Of a stretch of 64,000 nucleotides of DNA, positions 31,322 through 42,478 are shown piece after piece. Each line of letters opens with the position of its first letter. Within the stretch, counting starts at the first letter, position 1. Location: the NCBI GenBank assembly GCA_023512835.1, contig CM042088.1:13818078-13882077 (forward strand). Reading direction: 5' to 3'. Source of the DNA: Taxillus chinensis (taxonomy: Eukaryota; Streptophyta; Magnoliopsida; Santalales; Loranthaceae). The notes below the pieces were generated by a model that searched no databases, had not been told where the DNA came from, and worked only from the letters and a program-made list of their open reading frames with translations. The position numbers were made by a program, and so were the translations under genes.

Positions 31322-31502
31322 GATGCATAGGCAATTGCAAGACTGTTTTTTAAGTAGGTGGTTTGTTTGTGTTGAGTACCTAAATCTGTAACTTCATTCA
31401 GAGATAGTAAATTTCTTAGTCATTTTTGGAAGACTTTCTGTTTTTTCTTTAATTCATCTTTGAATTTTAATAGTACCGCACGTCGACAAACTGATGGCCA
31501 GA
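31322..31502 (+). pseudogene. Old gypsy integrase fragment, second half
   Basis: Continues the fragment at 21923-22068 after the element F insertion. It reads ARLFFK, stop, VV, then [30 protein letters not shown] and QTDGQ. In related integrases the motif is SDRDSKF, so the second catalytic Asp appears replaced by Phe. After QTDGQ, at about 31503, the sequence changes to an LTR-like repeat. Long dead. Confidence 0.75.
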
Positions 31503-31965
31503 TGATCGCGGGGATTTATACTCCCTTTTTAGGGCCATTTTGGGTACATTCTCATACACTTTTACTTCATTTATTGCCCAAAAGAGTTACAATATGACAT
31601 TTTCAAGTCCTAACCCGAAAAAGAGGATTTCTTATAACTTTTGTGGTATTTTTGCTATATTTTGACAGGAATCCAAAAATCAAGAAAGAATTCACCATAT
31701 CAACATAAGAAAGAAAGAATCTCAAAGTCCTAAAGATCATGATGACCAAATTTCAAGTTGGTCGGGTGAAGGTTGGGTGAAGGTTCTTTACCCGACCAGG
31801 TCGAATGAAGCCTAAATTACACAGTTGGAGTCCTTGAGCCTCACTGAAGATACTTTCCTTCTAGTTGGGTGAAATCCAAGGTCATTTGATGATGGTCGGG
31901 TGAAGGTCGGGTGAAGGACCCTTCACCCGACCAGGTCAGTGAAGCTGATTTTTACATATTTGGAG
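31503..31965. repeat. Old LTR-like sequence with hairpin repeats, left part
   Basis: Starts TGATCGCGGGGATTTATACT right after the integrase fragment and is interrupted by element H, whose TSD TGGAG lies at 31961-31965. It contains two foldback units of GGTCGGGTGAAG and CTTCACCCGACC (about 31760-31797 and 31894-31932, the second a perfect 12-bp stem with a 4-bp loop). A third follows the insertion at about 46708-46746. No coding potential. Confidence 0.6.
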
Positions 31966-33886
31966 TGTAGGTCCCAAAGTGAGTCTAGAGGGGGGTGGGT
32001 GAATAGACTTTCTTTGTGCGTGGAAACTAAACTATTTGCTGGTATGTGGTACTTCTAAGGATAACTATGCTGGAAGTATTTATGGGGAAGATGACAGTAG
32101 TAATTTGAGTGATAATGTGAGTTATAAACTATCAGACAAATCTAAGATGTAGTAAATGCTCCTTGTTCACCGATCTCAGTTGTGTAAGGAATGGTCTGTG
32201 ATAGTTTTGATTTGTGGAAAACAACACTGAGGGTAGACTAGATAATCATGTTGAATCTTGGGTGAACAAGTGTATATGATGGATCACAATGTTTGATCTT
32301 GATCTTGGTTCAACGCGGCACACAGCACTTGGAAGTTCTTTTTCTCTCTCTAAGTCTCTCTCTCTAGCGTTGGAACTCTTTTTGAATTCTGCAAAAGATC
32401 TATATCTTAATGTGTGTAAGAATTCTTTTTCTTGTATTTTGTGTATTCCACGCTTTCAGAGAAGGAGACTAACTCCACTTTTTTTGGTTAAGTGTGAGAG
32501 AGATATATATTTTAAGTTTAGATTGTTGTGGGCCTAGTTGTCCATCCGACAGACTGACTTCCCGCCACTAGATATGCGGGATGTTAAGGGATGGGTTGAT
32601 TTGCTCTGATTTGCAGATCTGTTGCATGCCCATACTTGCGCAGTCGGTCTTGGCTGTTCATCCATGGAAAGTGGTTGATTGCAATTAATACGACATTAAC
32701 TGCACTCCAGCTGCTCAAGACGACGCAAGCTTACTGTACAAACCCTAGCTAAAGATATCGCTAAGTGAATATGCTTAGGGTTTTAAGTATGCCTCGAAGG
32801 TGGGTGCCTTGTAGGTTTGATGACTCGAAGGTTTCAGTTAAAGCCTGTTGAGGTTGCGGAAGTTTACTTCAGGCTTTAAAGTGTTGATATCTGTGGGTCT
32901 ACGAGTAACATATCTTCGAGTCTCTGAGGCTAGAGTTCGAGTTAGATTAAGTCCGTTGTGTCACTCTATTACCTGTAAGTCTGCAACTATCCTAATGGCT
33001 CTTAGAGTGACTTCTTCGAAGTGCGCCTAATCTACCCGTTGTTACAGCTGCGAGTCTACGACCCTAGCTCTGCGGGTCTACGACCTTTGGGTTTCTCAGC
33101 TTATTTTACTTGACTAAGAGGCTCTTTGACTCTGCGAGTCTTCGACCTTAAAAACGTTCGACTCTACGAGTCTTAGACTTTACATTTCTTCCTTAGCCTT
33201 TCGCATTTGCTCATGTACTGAGTTTCCGTATTCTACGAGTCTTCGACTCTACGGCTACGACCCTTCAGCTATTACTTTCTGCCTTCATGATCTTTGAGTC
33301 TGTGATGTGTCTGACAAGTTCCTTAAATTACCTGTATCCCTTGAGTCTATGACTCTACGACTCTATAGTTATAGTTTCATTTTTGTTGGTCAGTCTTTTT
33401 GGCTTCGAATCTTCGATCTTCTACCTACGAGTCTGCAAGTCCTATTTTCTTAACAGTGTTCTAAGGTTCCACTCTATGACCCTGGAGTCTACAAGTCTAC
33501 TTTCTATTCTGTTAATTGACTTAGGCACTCTTAGGGACTCTACAGTTCTACGACTTTGAGTCTTCGACTCATTTCAAGTTGGTTACTATTCTTTAGAATT
33601 CTTTGACTCTACGAGTCTCTGAATTTATTTATACTTGCAGTAACTCTCACTTTTTCGCACTTTGACTCTATGACCTTCGACCCTGGATCTACAAGTTCCA
33701 GTGTGTTCTGTCATATTTTTACTTCGAGTCTCCAGGCCCTACGAGTCTACGAGCCTCTCGCCAATATGTCCTGTGACAGGTCTATTTCTATGAACTTCGA
33801 CTCTTTGACCCTACGACCTTCGGATCTTCGAGTCTCCAGACTTAGACTGTATTTTGGCAGCTTCATCAAATCCTATATTTCCAACA
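31966..33886 (-). repeat. 3' LTR of copia element H
   Basis: 1,921 bp; plus-strand ends TGTAGGTCCC and ATTTCCAACA. Matches 44730-46646 along its full length with scattered substitutions. The half at about 33030-33860 is packed with CTACGAGTC / TCGACTCTACG words. Confidence 0.95.
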
Positions 33887-34105
33887 ATGTCCCCCTATTT
33901 AATGTAAGCTGACAACGGGTGAAAAACATGAAGTCTGAGACTACGAGTTTGATGGGTAGTTTAAAGTTAACAGATAAATCTCTTTGCATGATAAAAATTT
34001 GGGGAGAGTAAAATTAAGAAAATGCACACTCCTCTCCCCCGTAATCATGAAGCGTCATAGTTGCCTCCCTATGACCTTGCTCCCCCTGAGACACACTCCC
34101 CCTTT
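33887..34105 (-). promoter_or_regulatory. Polypurine tracts before the 3' LTR
   Basis: The terminal tract reads AAATAGGGGGACAT on the minus strand, next to the LTR (33887-33900). Three more G-rich purine tracts lie at 34031-34042, 34079-34088 and 34094-34105. Multiple tracts are a known Sirevirus trait. Confidence 0.7.
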
Positions 34106-34337
34106 CTGGGGTGAGGAACAAGCACCAGAACACATGGGAGCAACACAAGAAAGTAGAGGACAGTAGGCAGCATAACAAAGAGATAAACAAGAAGTAACTG
34201 AGAGAAAGAAAGTACACAGAAAGAGGAAATAAGAAGAGCAGTGTACAATTAAATAGAGTAGAAGACAGTTACGGTTTAAAGTCAGAATATTTTACACTTT
34301 GCGTAAACAGAAAAACAGTGGCTTGCTCGCGCAGGAG
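34106..34337 (-). other. 3' untranslated stretch of element H
   Basis: Between the extra ORF stop (34338-34340) and the purine tracts; AG-rich on the plus strand, no gene. Confidence 0.6.
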
Positions 34338-35123
34338 TTAAGCAGTAGTCAGATGTAGCAAGGCGGCTCGACAGCTCACATAATCGAATTCAGGCACGAG
34401 GGCAGGGAAGCCAGTGGTGGTCAAGATGCGAATATAGTGGCATACATAGAAACCACAGCTATGAGCATCATCCTGAGCAGGAACGCCTTGCTTGACTCGA
34501 GTAATCTCCATCGGTTTTGAAAGATGATAGCCACCACACCCATGCGAATATCCCTACATGACACGGGTGAGGGTGCGATTGAATTCACGGAGTTGTTCCC
34601 GCCAATGGAGTAGTAGAGTAGTAGGCTTGGAGTCAAAGATGACGATCCTCTGGTTCTTGAAATCGATATCGAGAAGAAACCAGTGTGGGGATGTTGACAG
34701 GTAGGGGATGAGCACATGGTTGACGTCATTCCATGGATGGAAGGAGTTCTCATATCTACGACCCTGAATAAACTCGATCATTGAGGCATCATCAATGAGC
34801 TGAGCCTGCATAATAGGCAAATAAAGGTCCACACGGGCATCTCGGCTGATATAGAGAGGAAGTTTCTCCAGATAGGACTTTTGGGCAAAGATGAACTGTG
34901 TCATCTCAATATTATCCATTTCTTCACCGTCGTGTAGTAAACGACATAGGTTAGGTCTAGTGAAGAATGCTTCGTAGCCACATGTCCGCGCAATGGTGTC
35001 CCCAGTAACATAGCGATTAAGAGCGGCAAGTTCAGCTGGGCTGGCTCCTATAGTGACAGTGCGCAGTGGTACCATCATTGTAGTGGTGGAGGTAGCGGCT
35101 AGTTTAGTGGGTGAAGCTGGCAT
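34338..35123 (-). pseudogene. Ulp1-like (peptidase C48) protease domain
   Basis: A cysteine protease domain of the Ulp1/SENP type, which cleaves SUMO or similar modifiers. The frame starts at 35123 and runs to TAA at 34338-34340, interrupted only by one TAG at 34554-34556. It shows HVLIPYLSTSPHWFLLDIDF (His 34683-34685), then RIVIFDSKP (Asp 34632-34634), then VPAQDDAHSCGFYVCHYI (Gln 34473-34475, Cys 34455-34457). His-Trp, the Asp-Ser pair, Gln and Cys-Gly are all in one frame with C48 spacing. It is the C-terminus of the extra ORF between pol and 3' LTR, and matches the copy at 6256-6751. Membership is strong from motifs; activity and substrate are unknown. Confidence 0.82.
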
Positions 35124-36640
35124 GAAGTACTCAGTTAGACTTGGATGGGTAATGGAGGTGCTAAATAACTTGGAGTAGGCTCTACTGATTGTGTAAGATC
35201 TTCAACTGGTTCAGGTGCAGGCCTGTCTGTTGGCAGCTTGTGTGGGTCTTTGACAGTTAAAGCTATCTCCCCACTAGCAAGGCGATGACATTCAGAGAGG
35301 ATGGCCCAGAAGGTTGTACTGAGACCTTGGTATTACCTCTGGTAAGCACCTTTTATGTCTTCACAGTGTTCCTCTAGATGTCTGAACCCATCGGAGTTTT
35401 CACGCGTGAGAGACATCATCTCTTGCTGCACCTTGTCTAGGGTACGGTCAGATAATTCTACTTGAGTTCGTACCTCTTCCATGCCTGATTCCACCGCAGC
35501 AAGTCGTTCTTCAAAAGCTTGAGATACTGATGCTTTAAGGGTACCCGAGGAAATCAGTTTCTCAAGGACTTTGGTTACAAGAAGATCTACCTCTTCAGCC
35601 GTCAGGGAACGAGAGTGAGATGCAGCTGTCTATGGAATAGCCATTGGGATATGGGCTGCTGAATCCTCACTCACCTGAGTAGCCACTTGATAAGTTAGCG
35701 GTGCAGGTGGTTTGGCCATCTCAGAGCCATCCACAGGTACAAAACCCTATGGTGCTGCTTCAGCCTTAGAGCCACTTGCCTCAGGTGCAAGTGTTTCTCG
35801 TGCTTCTTCTGCTTCCTCCGCCTCAGATGCTGAATCTATTGTCACATCATGGGGAGCTGATGGGATTGGTGTGTCCACCATGATGGGAGATGGGGCAACC
35901 ATTGAAACAACTTCCACTGGGTCTCTCCTCACAAGACCCTGCTCTACCAACCACTGATCAGATGGTCTCTATCTATCATCTGCTTGCCAAAGGCAATCCA
36001 TGCCTTCCTCAAATCAATGGGGGTCATATGAGCCTTGGCATACTCAACATAAAAGTCTTCTAGCTCAGACTCCCCAAGAGAACTTAACAGAACAGGTGTT
36101 GTACCCCTAACCTTTGGGGTTTCCTGTACTGATGACTGCCCTCCAGCTTCAGGCTCTCTTATCTCTGCAGTATCACTGGGCCTATCAACAGGTTGAGTTT
36201 CCTATGGTGTAGGATCAGTAGGGAGACAGGTTCTGACAACATTCTCCACCACTTCAGTTATATGGACCGTTGCGGTAAACGCAGAGGATGCTCGAGAAGT
36301 CTGAGGAACAGGTGCTTCTTGACGTCGTCTAGGAGCTGGGGCTCTAACAGAACTTGCAGTGTCCTTTGCGAGACTTTTCACACTCGGCCCAGGCCTTTTC
36401 ATAGGCTTGATCTCTAGCTGGCCATCCTCATATATGCTTTTGAAGATAAACTTGGTCGGTAGTGGTACTACGGGTCGGTGACAAAACACGTTAGGGTGAA
36501 GGAACCTTAAGACTTTAGTGAGAAGTAATCCAAAGTGCCCCTTCTTGCTCTTGATTATGTTGTGTAGTTGAGCTCCCCAGTTTATTCTTTTTCCTTAAAG
36601 TACACTACACATGATCTTCATCTGCTCATGGCTTGCAGAA
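35124..36640 (-). pseudogene. Extra ORF, linker with acidic and Pro-rich parts
   Basis: Broken frames between the N-terminal domain and the protease. 36489-36202 has FKSIYEDGQLEIKPMKRPGP, whose SIYEDGQLEI part matches SLYEDGHLFEV in element A. 35950-35747 is acidic and Ala-rich (SASEAEEAEEARE). The region at about 35650-35350 has helical Leu/Glu-rich residues on the minus strand. No enzyme motif. Confidence 0.5.
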
Positions 36641-37066
36641 TCATGAGCAGTCTGCCACATTAGGCATTGTCCGTCTTCTTGCACATGAGCCAATCTTTAG
36701 GGCTCCCCGACCTTGCTTTCCAGGGTTGGAATACTCTAGAAAAGACTTACACTCTTCTCTGGAGAGACTAGGTAAGGGATCAAAGTTACCTTTAGGGAGT
36801 AGTAGTGCATTGCGAAGTGTTTCGGCTGAGACCCGAATCTTCACTCCTTGTAATGTTCCCACCATGTTGTCTCCAGAGATTGCCAAGGTCTCATGAAATT
36901 CTGAGATGTCTTCTACCAGCACATCTTGCATCCCCAAACATACATATGCAATCCCAGATTTATCGAGGCGATTTCTGAACTCGCCCAGCCAGCTGACCTT
37001 TGCGTCGCCTATGGCTTCCCAATCAACAATAAAGCCTAGAAAGATTTTGCCTAATCCTTCTTCCAT
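36641..37066 (-). pseudogene. Extra ORF, N-terminal domain
   Basis: Starts with ATG at 37066: MEEGLGKIFLGFIVDWEAIG. It continues with a Gly-Met-Gln region and TLQGVKIRVSAETLRNALLL before a stop near 36641. The KIFL-VDW and G-x-x-I-x-V-x-x-x-x-LR-AL-LP-G patterns match 3997-4687 in element A. Family resemblance is to plant transposon-associated domains of unknown function. The first ATG after a 1.8-kb spacer suggests a separate, possibly spliced or subgenomic, message. Confidence 0.6.
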
Positions 37067-38890
37067 CGATGAGCTGGTCTTGCCATAGAGGTTATAGAGA
37101 CAAAAAGAGACACTCGTAGAGAGAGATTATAAGGTTTGAAGGTGGTCAGAGGAGAGAGATAGAGAGAGATAGAGAGAGAGAGAGTGAGAACGAGGATCAA
37201 AGAGAGAGAGAGAGAGCGCTCTTAGGGTTAGGGTTCGAGTGTGAAAATGAAGAACGTACCTCTGGGCTCCGTCTCGATCAGTGACTTATATATGAGGTGA
37301 GAACTATAGAAGTCACACACTTTGTCGGTTCGTCTTTAGGGTCCGCGTCCTTTTCTCTGACCCGTCTCTTTATCTTCCGGATCCACCCGTTGGTGTACTC
37401 AAGCAATGAGTGCACGTCACCCCTTGTGTCAGTGTATTTTGAATTTTAAGTGCACAGTAGTGTGCTTACATGTCTTCGACGCTTGAGCAATAAGGGAGCC
37501 AACGAGGCTACGAGGCTACGTAGAGAGTCTCCGAGCTTCAAAGCTACGAAGAAGCAGTCTTCGAGGCAGCAGTTCTTCGATGCTTTGTGTTTCATGATCG
37601 ACTACGGATTCAGCGACAGTGGTGGATTCCTCGGGACCTTTTTCAACACTTATCAACATGAATGTGACCCAAATGATATCTCATAAAAACATGCATGATG
37701 AACAATGCTGTAAGTGGAATTATGAGTACATGTTCAGAGCTTGACTTCTCACAGCCGAAATACTTGGTTTACATGTATGACTATTGTTTAAGGACCATTT
37801 ACCTTTCCATTAACCTTAGAAATGACTAAGTGCTTCATCATTCAATTCTTTATACAGAAAATTTATCACAATGTTAACATAGCATCCAATAAACCATAGT
37901 CAGTTCATTTTACCAACCCAGCCATGAATTCGATAATCAGCTCACATATAAGCGAAACTCACTTAGTGAAGGCCTCACCCTCTCACTCTCGGATCAGCAT
38001 ATGAGTATGATTCAGGAACTAGGATTACACTGTTTGGTATACTCATGGTCAACCGAATCTTACCACAAACCTTGATCCAACAATGATTTTCAGTTCAGCA
38101 TAGATGATGAGAGACAGGATGACCCTGTTGAGAATCAGAACACACACTCTATCAACATCTCATTTACAACATAGTATTTGCATGGAGTTTGGAGGTTGAT
38201 CATTCATATTATCTGTGTGAGCTGTTTCTTTTCTTTGTAGAGCACGCATTTTCAGTGCTAATTCATGAATCTTTTCATTTGGATATCAGATGATCTTACA
38301 ATTTGAACTCCAATTATTACTCTGAAGGAGATACATCTGAGGGTAGTAGTGAGGACTCCCCTTAAGATAGGTAATCTATTTTATAGTTTCTTTTTGCCTT
38401 TTTCACCTTGCCTTTTTCCATTGAAAGGTATCGGCTCTTTTTGAGTAATAGGTTTTTTATGATTCTCAAGTACTATAGTCTCAATCATCCTTAGAGCATT
38501 AAATCATTGAGGATCCTTTCCGTGCAAGCCAACAGTACCATGAGATACTATAGTTCCTGTTAGTTAATGAATGCAATGCCACACAGGTGATATTTACTCA
38601 AAAGAAGAACAACAAATAATGGGAATATCAATTGATGGTTATGAATGGAAATGCACTCATTACACTCACGACTTGCAGAATCATGACAGGTTGCATAAAA
38701 GACCTGTACTAGGTTCAGAGGTAGCAAGTTTCATCCATGTGATTTCTCAATTACTCGCAGTAGAAATGTATGAATTACACTTAGACACTACTAATTTTCA
38801 TGGAGAGATAACCAGTCATTAACAGTGTCATCCTTATGTTCATGAACAGGTACTTAGCTTGAAATGAAACACAGGACATGCAATTAAGAA
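37067..38890 (-). other. Post-pol spacer of element H
   Basis: 1.8 kb between the pol stop and the extra ORF, without a supported gene. It has GA-rich runs (about 37150-37217), ACGAGGCTACG-type words near 37500-37570, and a purine tract on the minus strand near 38357-38367 (TTAAGGGGAGT). It corresponds to 2332-3996 in element A. Confidence 0.6.
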
Positions 38891-40288
38891 TTATGGAGTT
38901 AAATCTAGCATGCCGAGTTTTGTCAGAAGTTCATTGAACCTGGCTTCGTGCAGTGGTTTGGTGAATATGTCGGCAAGCTGGTCATCAGTGGATATATACT
39001 CAAGGGAAATGTCCTTCTTCAGCACATGGTCACATATGAAGTGATGTCTGACCTCGATGTGCTTAGTTTTGGGATGCATGACTGGATTGTTGGAAATTAC
39101 AATCGCGCTTGTATTGTCACAATATAGTGGCACAGCCTTCAGGTTAAATCCATAGTCTAAAAGTTGACTGGCCATCCAAAGCAACTGAGCACAGCAACTT
39201 CCTGCAGCAATATATTCAGCTTCAGTTGTTAAAGTTGAAACTGAATTCTGTTTCTTGCTGAACCAGGATACAAGTCTATTGCCAAGCAGTTGGCATGTTC
39301 CACTTATGCTCTTCCTATCAATCCTGCAGCTAGCAAAATCTACATCTGAAAAGCCTCTCAGTTTAAATTTAGACTCCTTTGGGTACGAAAGTCCCAAATT
39401 TTTAGTTCCCTTGAGATACCGTATAATCCTTTTGACATGAGACATATGAAACTCCTTGGGATTTGCTTGGTATCTTGCACAAATGCATGTTGCAAACATT
39501 ATATCAGGTCTGCTTGCTATGAGATACAGCAAAGATCCAATCAAGCTTCTGTATTCTGTGATATCCACTTCTTTGCCTGCTTCATCCATATCCAATTTGG
39601 CGTTTGTAGGAGTGGGCATTTTCATGTGAGTCACATCAGTAATCTTGAATTTGTTCAAAGTCTCCTTAGTGTATTTGTTTTGACTGATAAAGATCCCATC
39701 CTTCAACTGCTTGACCTTCAACCCAAGAAAGAATGAAAGTTCTCCCATTATACTCATTTCATACTCACTTTTCATCAGATGGAAGAATTTTTCACACTGC
39801 TTTTTGTCCCTTGATCCGAAGATGATGTCATCAACATAAATTTGAACAATCAAGGATGATCCTTTTTCTTCCTTGAGAAATAGGGTAGGGTCAATCTTGC
39901 CTTTTCTGAACTTGTTCTTGATCAGAAACTTTGACAGCGTTTCATACCAAGCTCTGGGAGCTTGTTTCAGTCCATATAGAGCCTTCTTCAGTTTGTACAC
40001 CTTGTGTTCGTGGTTTGGCTCTAGAAATCTAGGAGGTTATTCAACATAGACTTCTTCTTGGAGGTCTCCATTAAGGAACGAGCTCTTGACATCCATTTGG
40101 TAAACCTTGAAGTCCTTGAATGCTGCATATGCCAAAAACATGCGGATGGCCTCGAGTCTAGCAACTTGTGCAAAGGTTTCATCATAGTCAATTCCTTCTT
40201 CTTGTCTGTAACCTTTTTCCACCAGTCTGGCCTTATTTCTGATCATAACACCATCAGCATCAAGTTTATTTCTAAAGATCCATTTCAC
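38891..40288 (-). pseudogene. copia reverse transcriptase and RNase H
   Basis: 40288-40037 holds the RT opening ([20 protein letters not shown], then a [19 protein letters not shown] end), stopped by TAA at 40037-40039 where element A has CAA (VEQPP). From 40000 a 369-codon frame runs to the pol stop at 38891: [20 protein letters not shown], catalytic [25 protein letters not shown], then RNase H with TEAEYIAAGSC, DNTSAIVISNNPVMHPKTKH and DQLADIFTKPLHEARF. Apart from the stops it is well preserved. Confidence 0.93.
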
Positions 40289-40297
40289 ACCAATGAC

Positions 40298-41695
40298 TTA
40301 TTGTGATCTAGGCCTGTTGATTAACTCCCATACTTTCTGTCTCTTGAACTGATTGACCTCTTCTTGCATAGCGTCAATCCAATAGTGATCCTGAATTGCA
40401 TCATCAATTGCTTTTGGCTCCACTTGTGATAAGAAACACATGTATAGATTCTCATGAAATGTGGCAGCCCTTGTTTTGACCCATACAATAGGATCTCCTA
40501 CTATTAGTTCAGATGGGGGGTCCTTTAACCTTCTCCTTGCCTTTAGAAGGTCTTCTCTTTCTTCATGTTGAATGCCCAACTGCTCTATGTCAGGTTCTTG
40601 GGCTGGTGGAGGTGACAGAGACTGAACAGGTTGAATGTTAAGGTCAGGATCTTTTATTGATTTTTGATTTGATTCTGCAGCAACCGGTTCAGCTCTTTGG
40701 TCTTCAGGTTTAGGTGCATCTTCCACTGGTTCAGTTGTTGTAGGATTATCTGTGTCTTGGTCTTCTACTATGATAGTATCCTGCACTTCATTTACATTTT
40801 GGTCTCCTTTTTGCATACCATGGTTAGTCTCATCAAAAGAAACATGAATAGACTCTTCAATAGTTTTACTCCTTCTATTAAACACACGATAAGCCTTGTT
40901 AGTCATGGAATATCCAACAAGATACCCATCATCTAACTTGGCATCAAACTTGTTCAAGTAGTCCTTGCCATTGTTCAGAATATAGCAAGTACGCCCGAAG
41001 ATCCTTAGGTGACCAATGTTTGGTCTCCTTCCCTTCCATAACTCATAGGGTGTTTTCATGGCTCGTTTGTTAATTAGAGTTCTGTTTTGTACATAGCAAG
41101 CAGTTGCAACGGCTTCAACCCATAAGGATTTTGGGAACTGAGCTCTTGTCAACATGGTTCTAGCTACTTCAACTAAAGTCCTATTCTTTCTTTTAGCGAC
41201 TCCATTTTGTTGTGGAGTTCTAGGTGTTGAGAAATTATGCTAAATTCCATGTTTAGTACAGAACTCTAGCATTTCAAAAAATTTAAATTCCTTGCCATGA
41301 TCGTTTCTAATGCATTTAATAGAGAGACTCTTAACATTAGTTATCCAATTAAAGAGTTCAACAAGATTCTCAAATGTTTCGGTTTTGTTCCAGAGAAACA
41401 TAACCCATGTATATTTGGTATAGTCATATACTACTGCAAGGAAGTATCGTACACCAGATAATGAAGACACATTTATTGGTCCACATAGGTCCATGTGCAG
41501 AAGTTCAAGTGGTTGTGTGATTGAGGTTTTATATACACTCTTAAAAGAGTGTTTCACTTGCTTACCTAGTTGACAATCCCTACAAGGGTGTTCTTTCTCA
41601 TAAACATGCTTAGGTAAGCCCTCAACCAAATCAAGAGATGCCAATTTAGACATAGTCTTAAAGTTCAAATGACCAATCTCTTGTGCCATAACCAA
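40298..41695 (-). pseudogene. copia integrase and linker to RT
   Basis: 41695-41240 holds the HHCC zinc region (HLNFKTMSKLASLDLVEGLP, then HPCRDCQLGKQVKHSF) and the core with ELLHMDLCGPINVSS (first catalytic Asp) and IRNDHGKEFKFFEML (second). A stop near 41240 precedes the block with the catalytic Glu. 41155-40298 begins MLTRAQFPKSLWVEAVATAC, then GRRPNIGHLRIFGRTCYIL, DGYLVGYSMTNKAYRVF, an acidic linker, and the start of RT. It ends at TAA 40298-40300, where element A has Gln CAA. Confidence 0.9.
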
Positions 41696-42156
41696 CTAAT
41701 GTCAGGAGAAGCTTTGGACAAAAAACAAATTAGTTCATTAGATTGAGCATTACCAAAGACCAATTTATAAACATTGCCTTGTCTGTGTCTATTCAGCTTT
41801 ACCTCTTTAGAGACAGGATCTATAACTGTGCAGGTGTGTTTAGTGAACAACACATCATAACCCTTGTCACACAATTGACTTATGCTCAATAGGTTATGTT
41901 TGAGACCTTGAACAATAGATACATTCTGAATTGAAACAAAACCATTAGAGAGAGTACCCTTACCAACAATCTTACCCTTTTTGTTATCCCCGAATGTGAC
42001 AGATGAAGCTGCAAACTCCCTTACTTCACTCAATAGAGAGGCATCATCTGTCATGTGTACAGAATAGGCATTATCAAGGTACCACTGGCTGGAATTGATC
42101 TTTTGTTCCCGGTGGCTACTTTCAGCTTCATGTACCTGTTCCTGCACAACAGGCAA
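41665..42156 (-). pseudogene. copia protease and pre-integrase region
   Basis: Reads SSQWYLDNAYSVHMTDDASL, the aspartic protease block. Relatives have D-S-G-C/A-S-x-H-M at this point, and here the S-G pair is N-A, so the active site is damaged. FVSIQNVSIVQGLKHNLLSI and QLCDKGYDVLF follow, the standard copia pre-integrase stretch. A stop near 41665 and a short overlap with the next frame mark a frameshift. Confidence 0.86.
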
Positions 42157-42478
42157 CTAAGTCTTGGGGGCCCAATTATGCTTGGGCTTTGGGTAAGTGA
42201 AAGCTGCAGTTAACAATTTTGGTTTCCAATAAGTCGAAGATGATTTGATTCTCCTTCCTTATGGTTAGTCTTGGCAGCTTTACTAGGCACAGGGTTGACA
42301 TTTTTCTTCACAGGTTTAGTAGTTGTGTTCTTTGGTGAGGTAACCTGTGTGTGCCTAGTTGCTTTCTTCTTCCTATCTGAGTTATGAGGTTGCAGATTTC
42401 AGTGATGTGTAATTGCTTAAGGCTTACCCTGATTTCTGTGGCAATCTCATTTTTAAGATACTCAGGGTAGAATCTGCA
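42157..42478 (-). other. Gag-protease junction, degraded
   Basis: About 320 bp where frames are broken; minus-strand residues continue the knuckle region of gag after the stop at 42479. No intact frame. Confidence 0.5.

Noticed and set aside
37450..37686. 78-codon frame in the spacer of element H
   Set aside because: Composed of repeated ACGAGGCTACG-type words; no relatives and no position-equivalent frame in element A.
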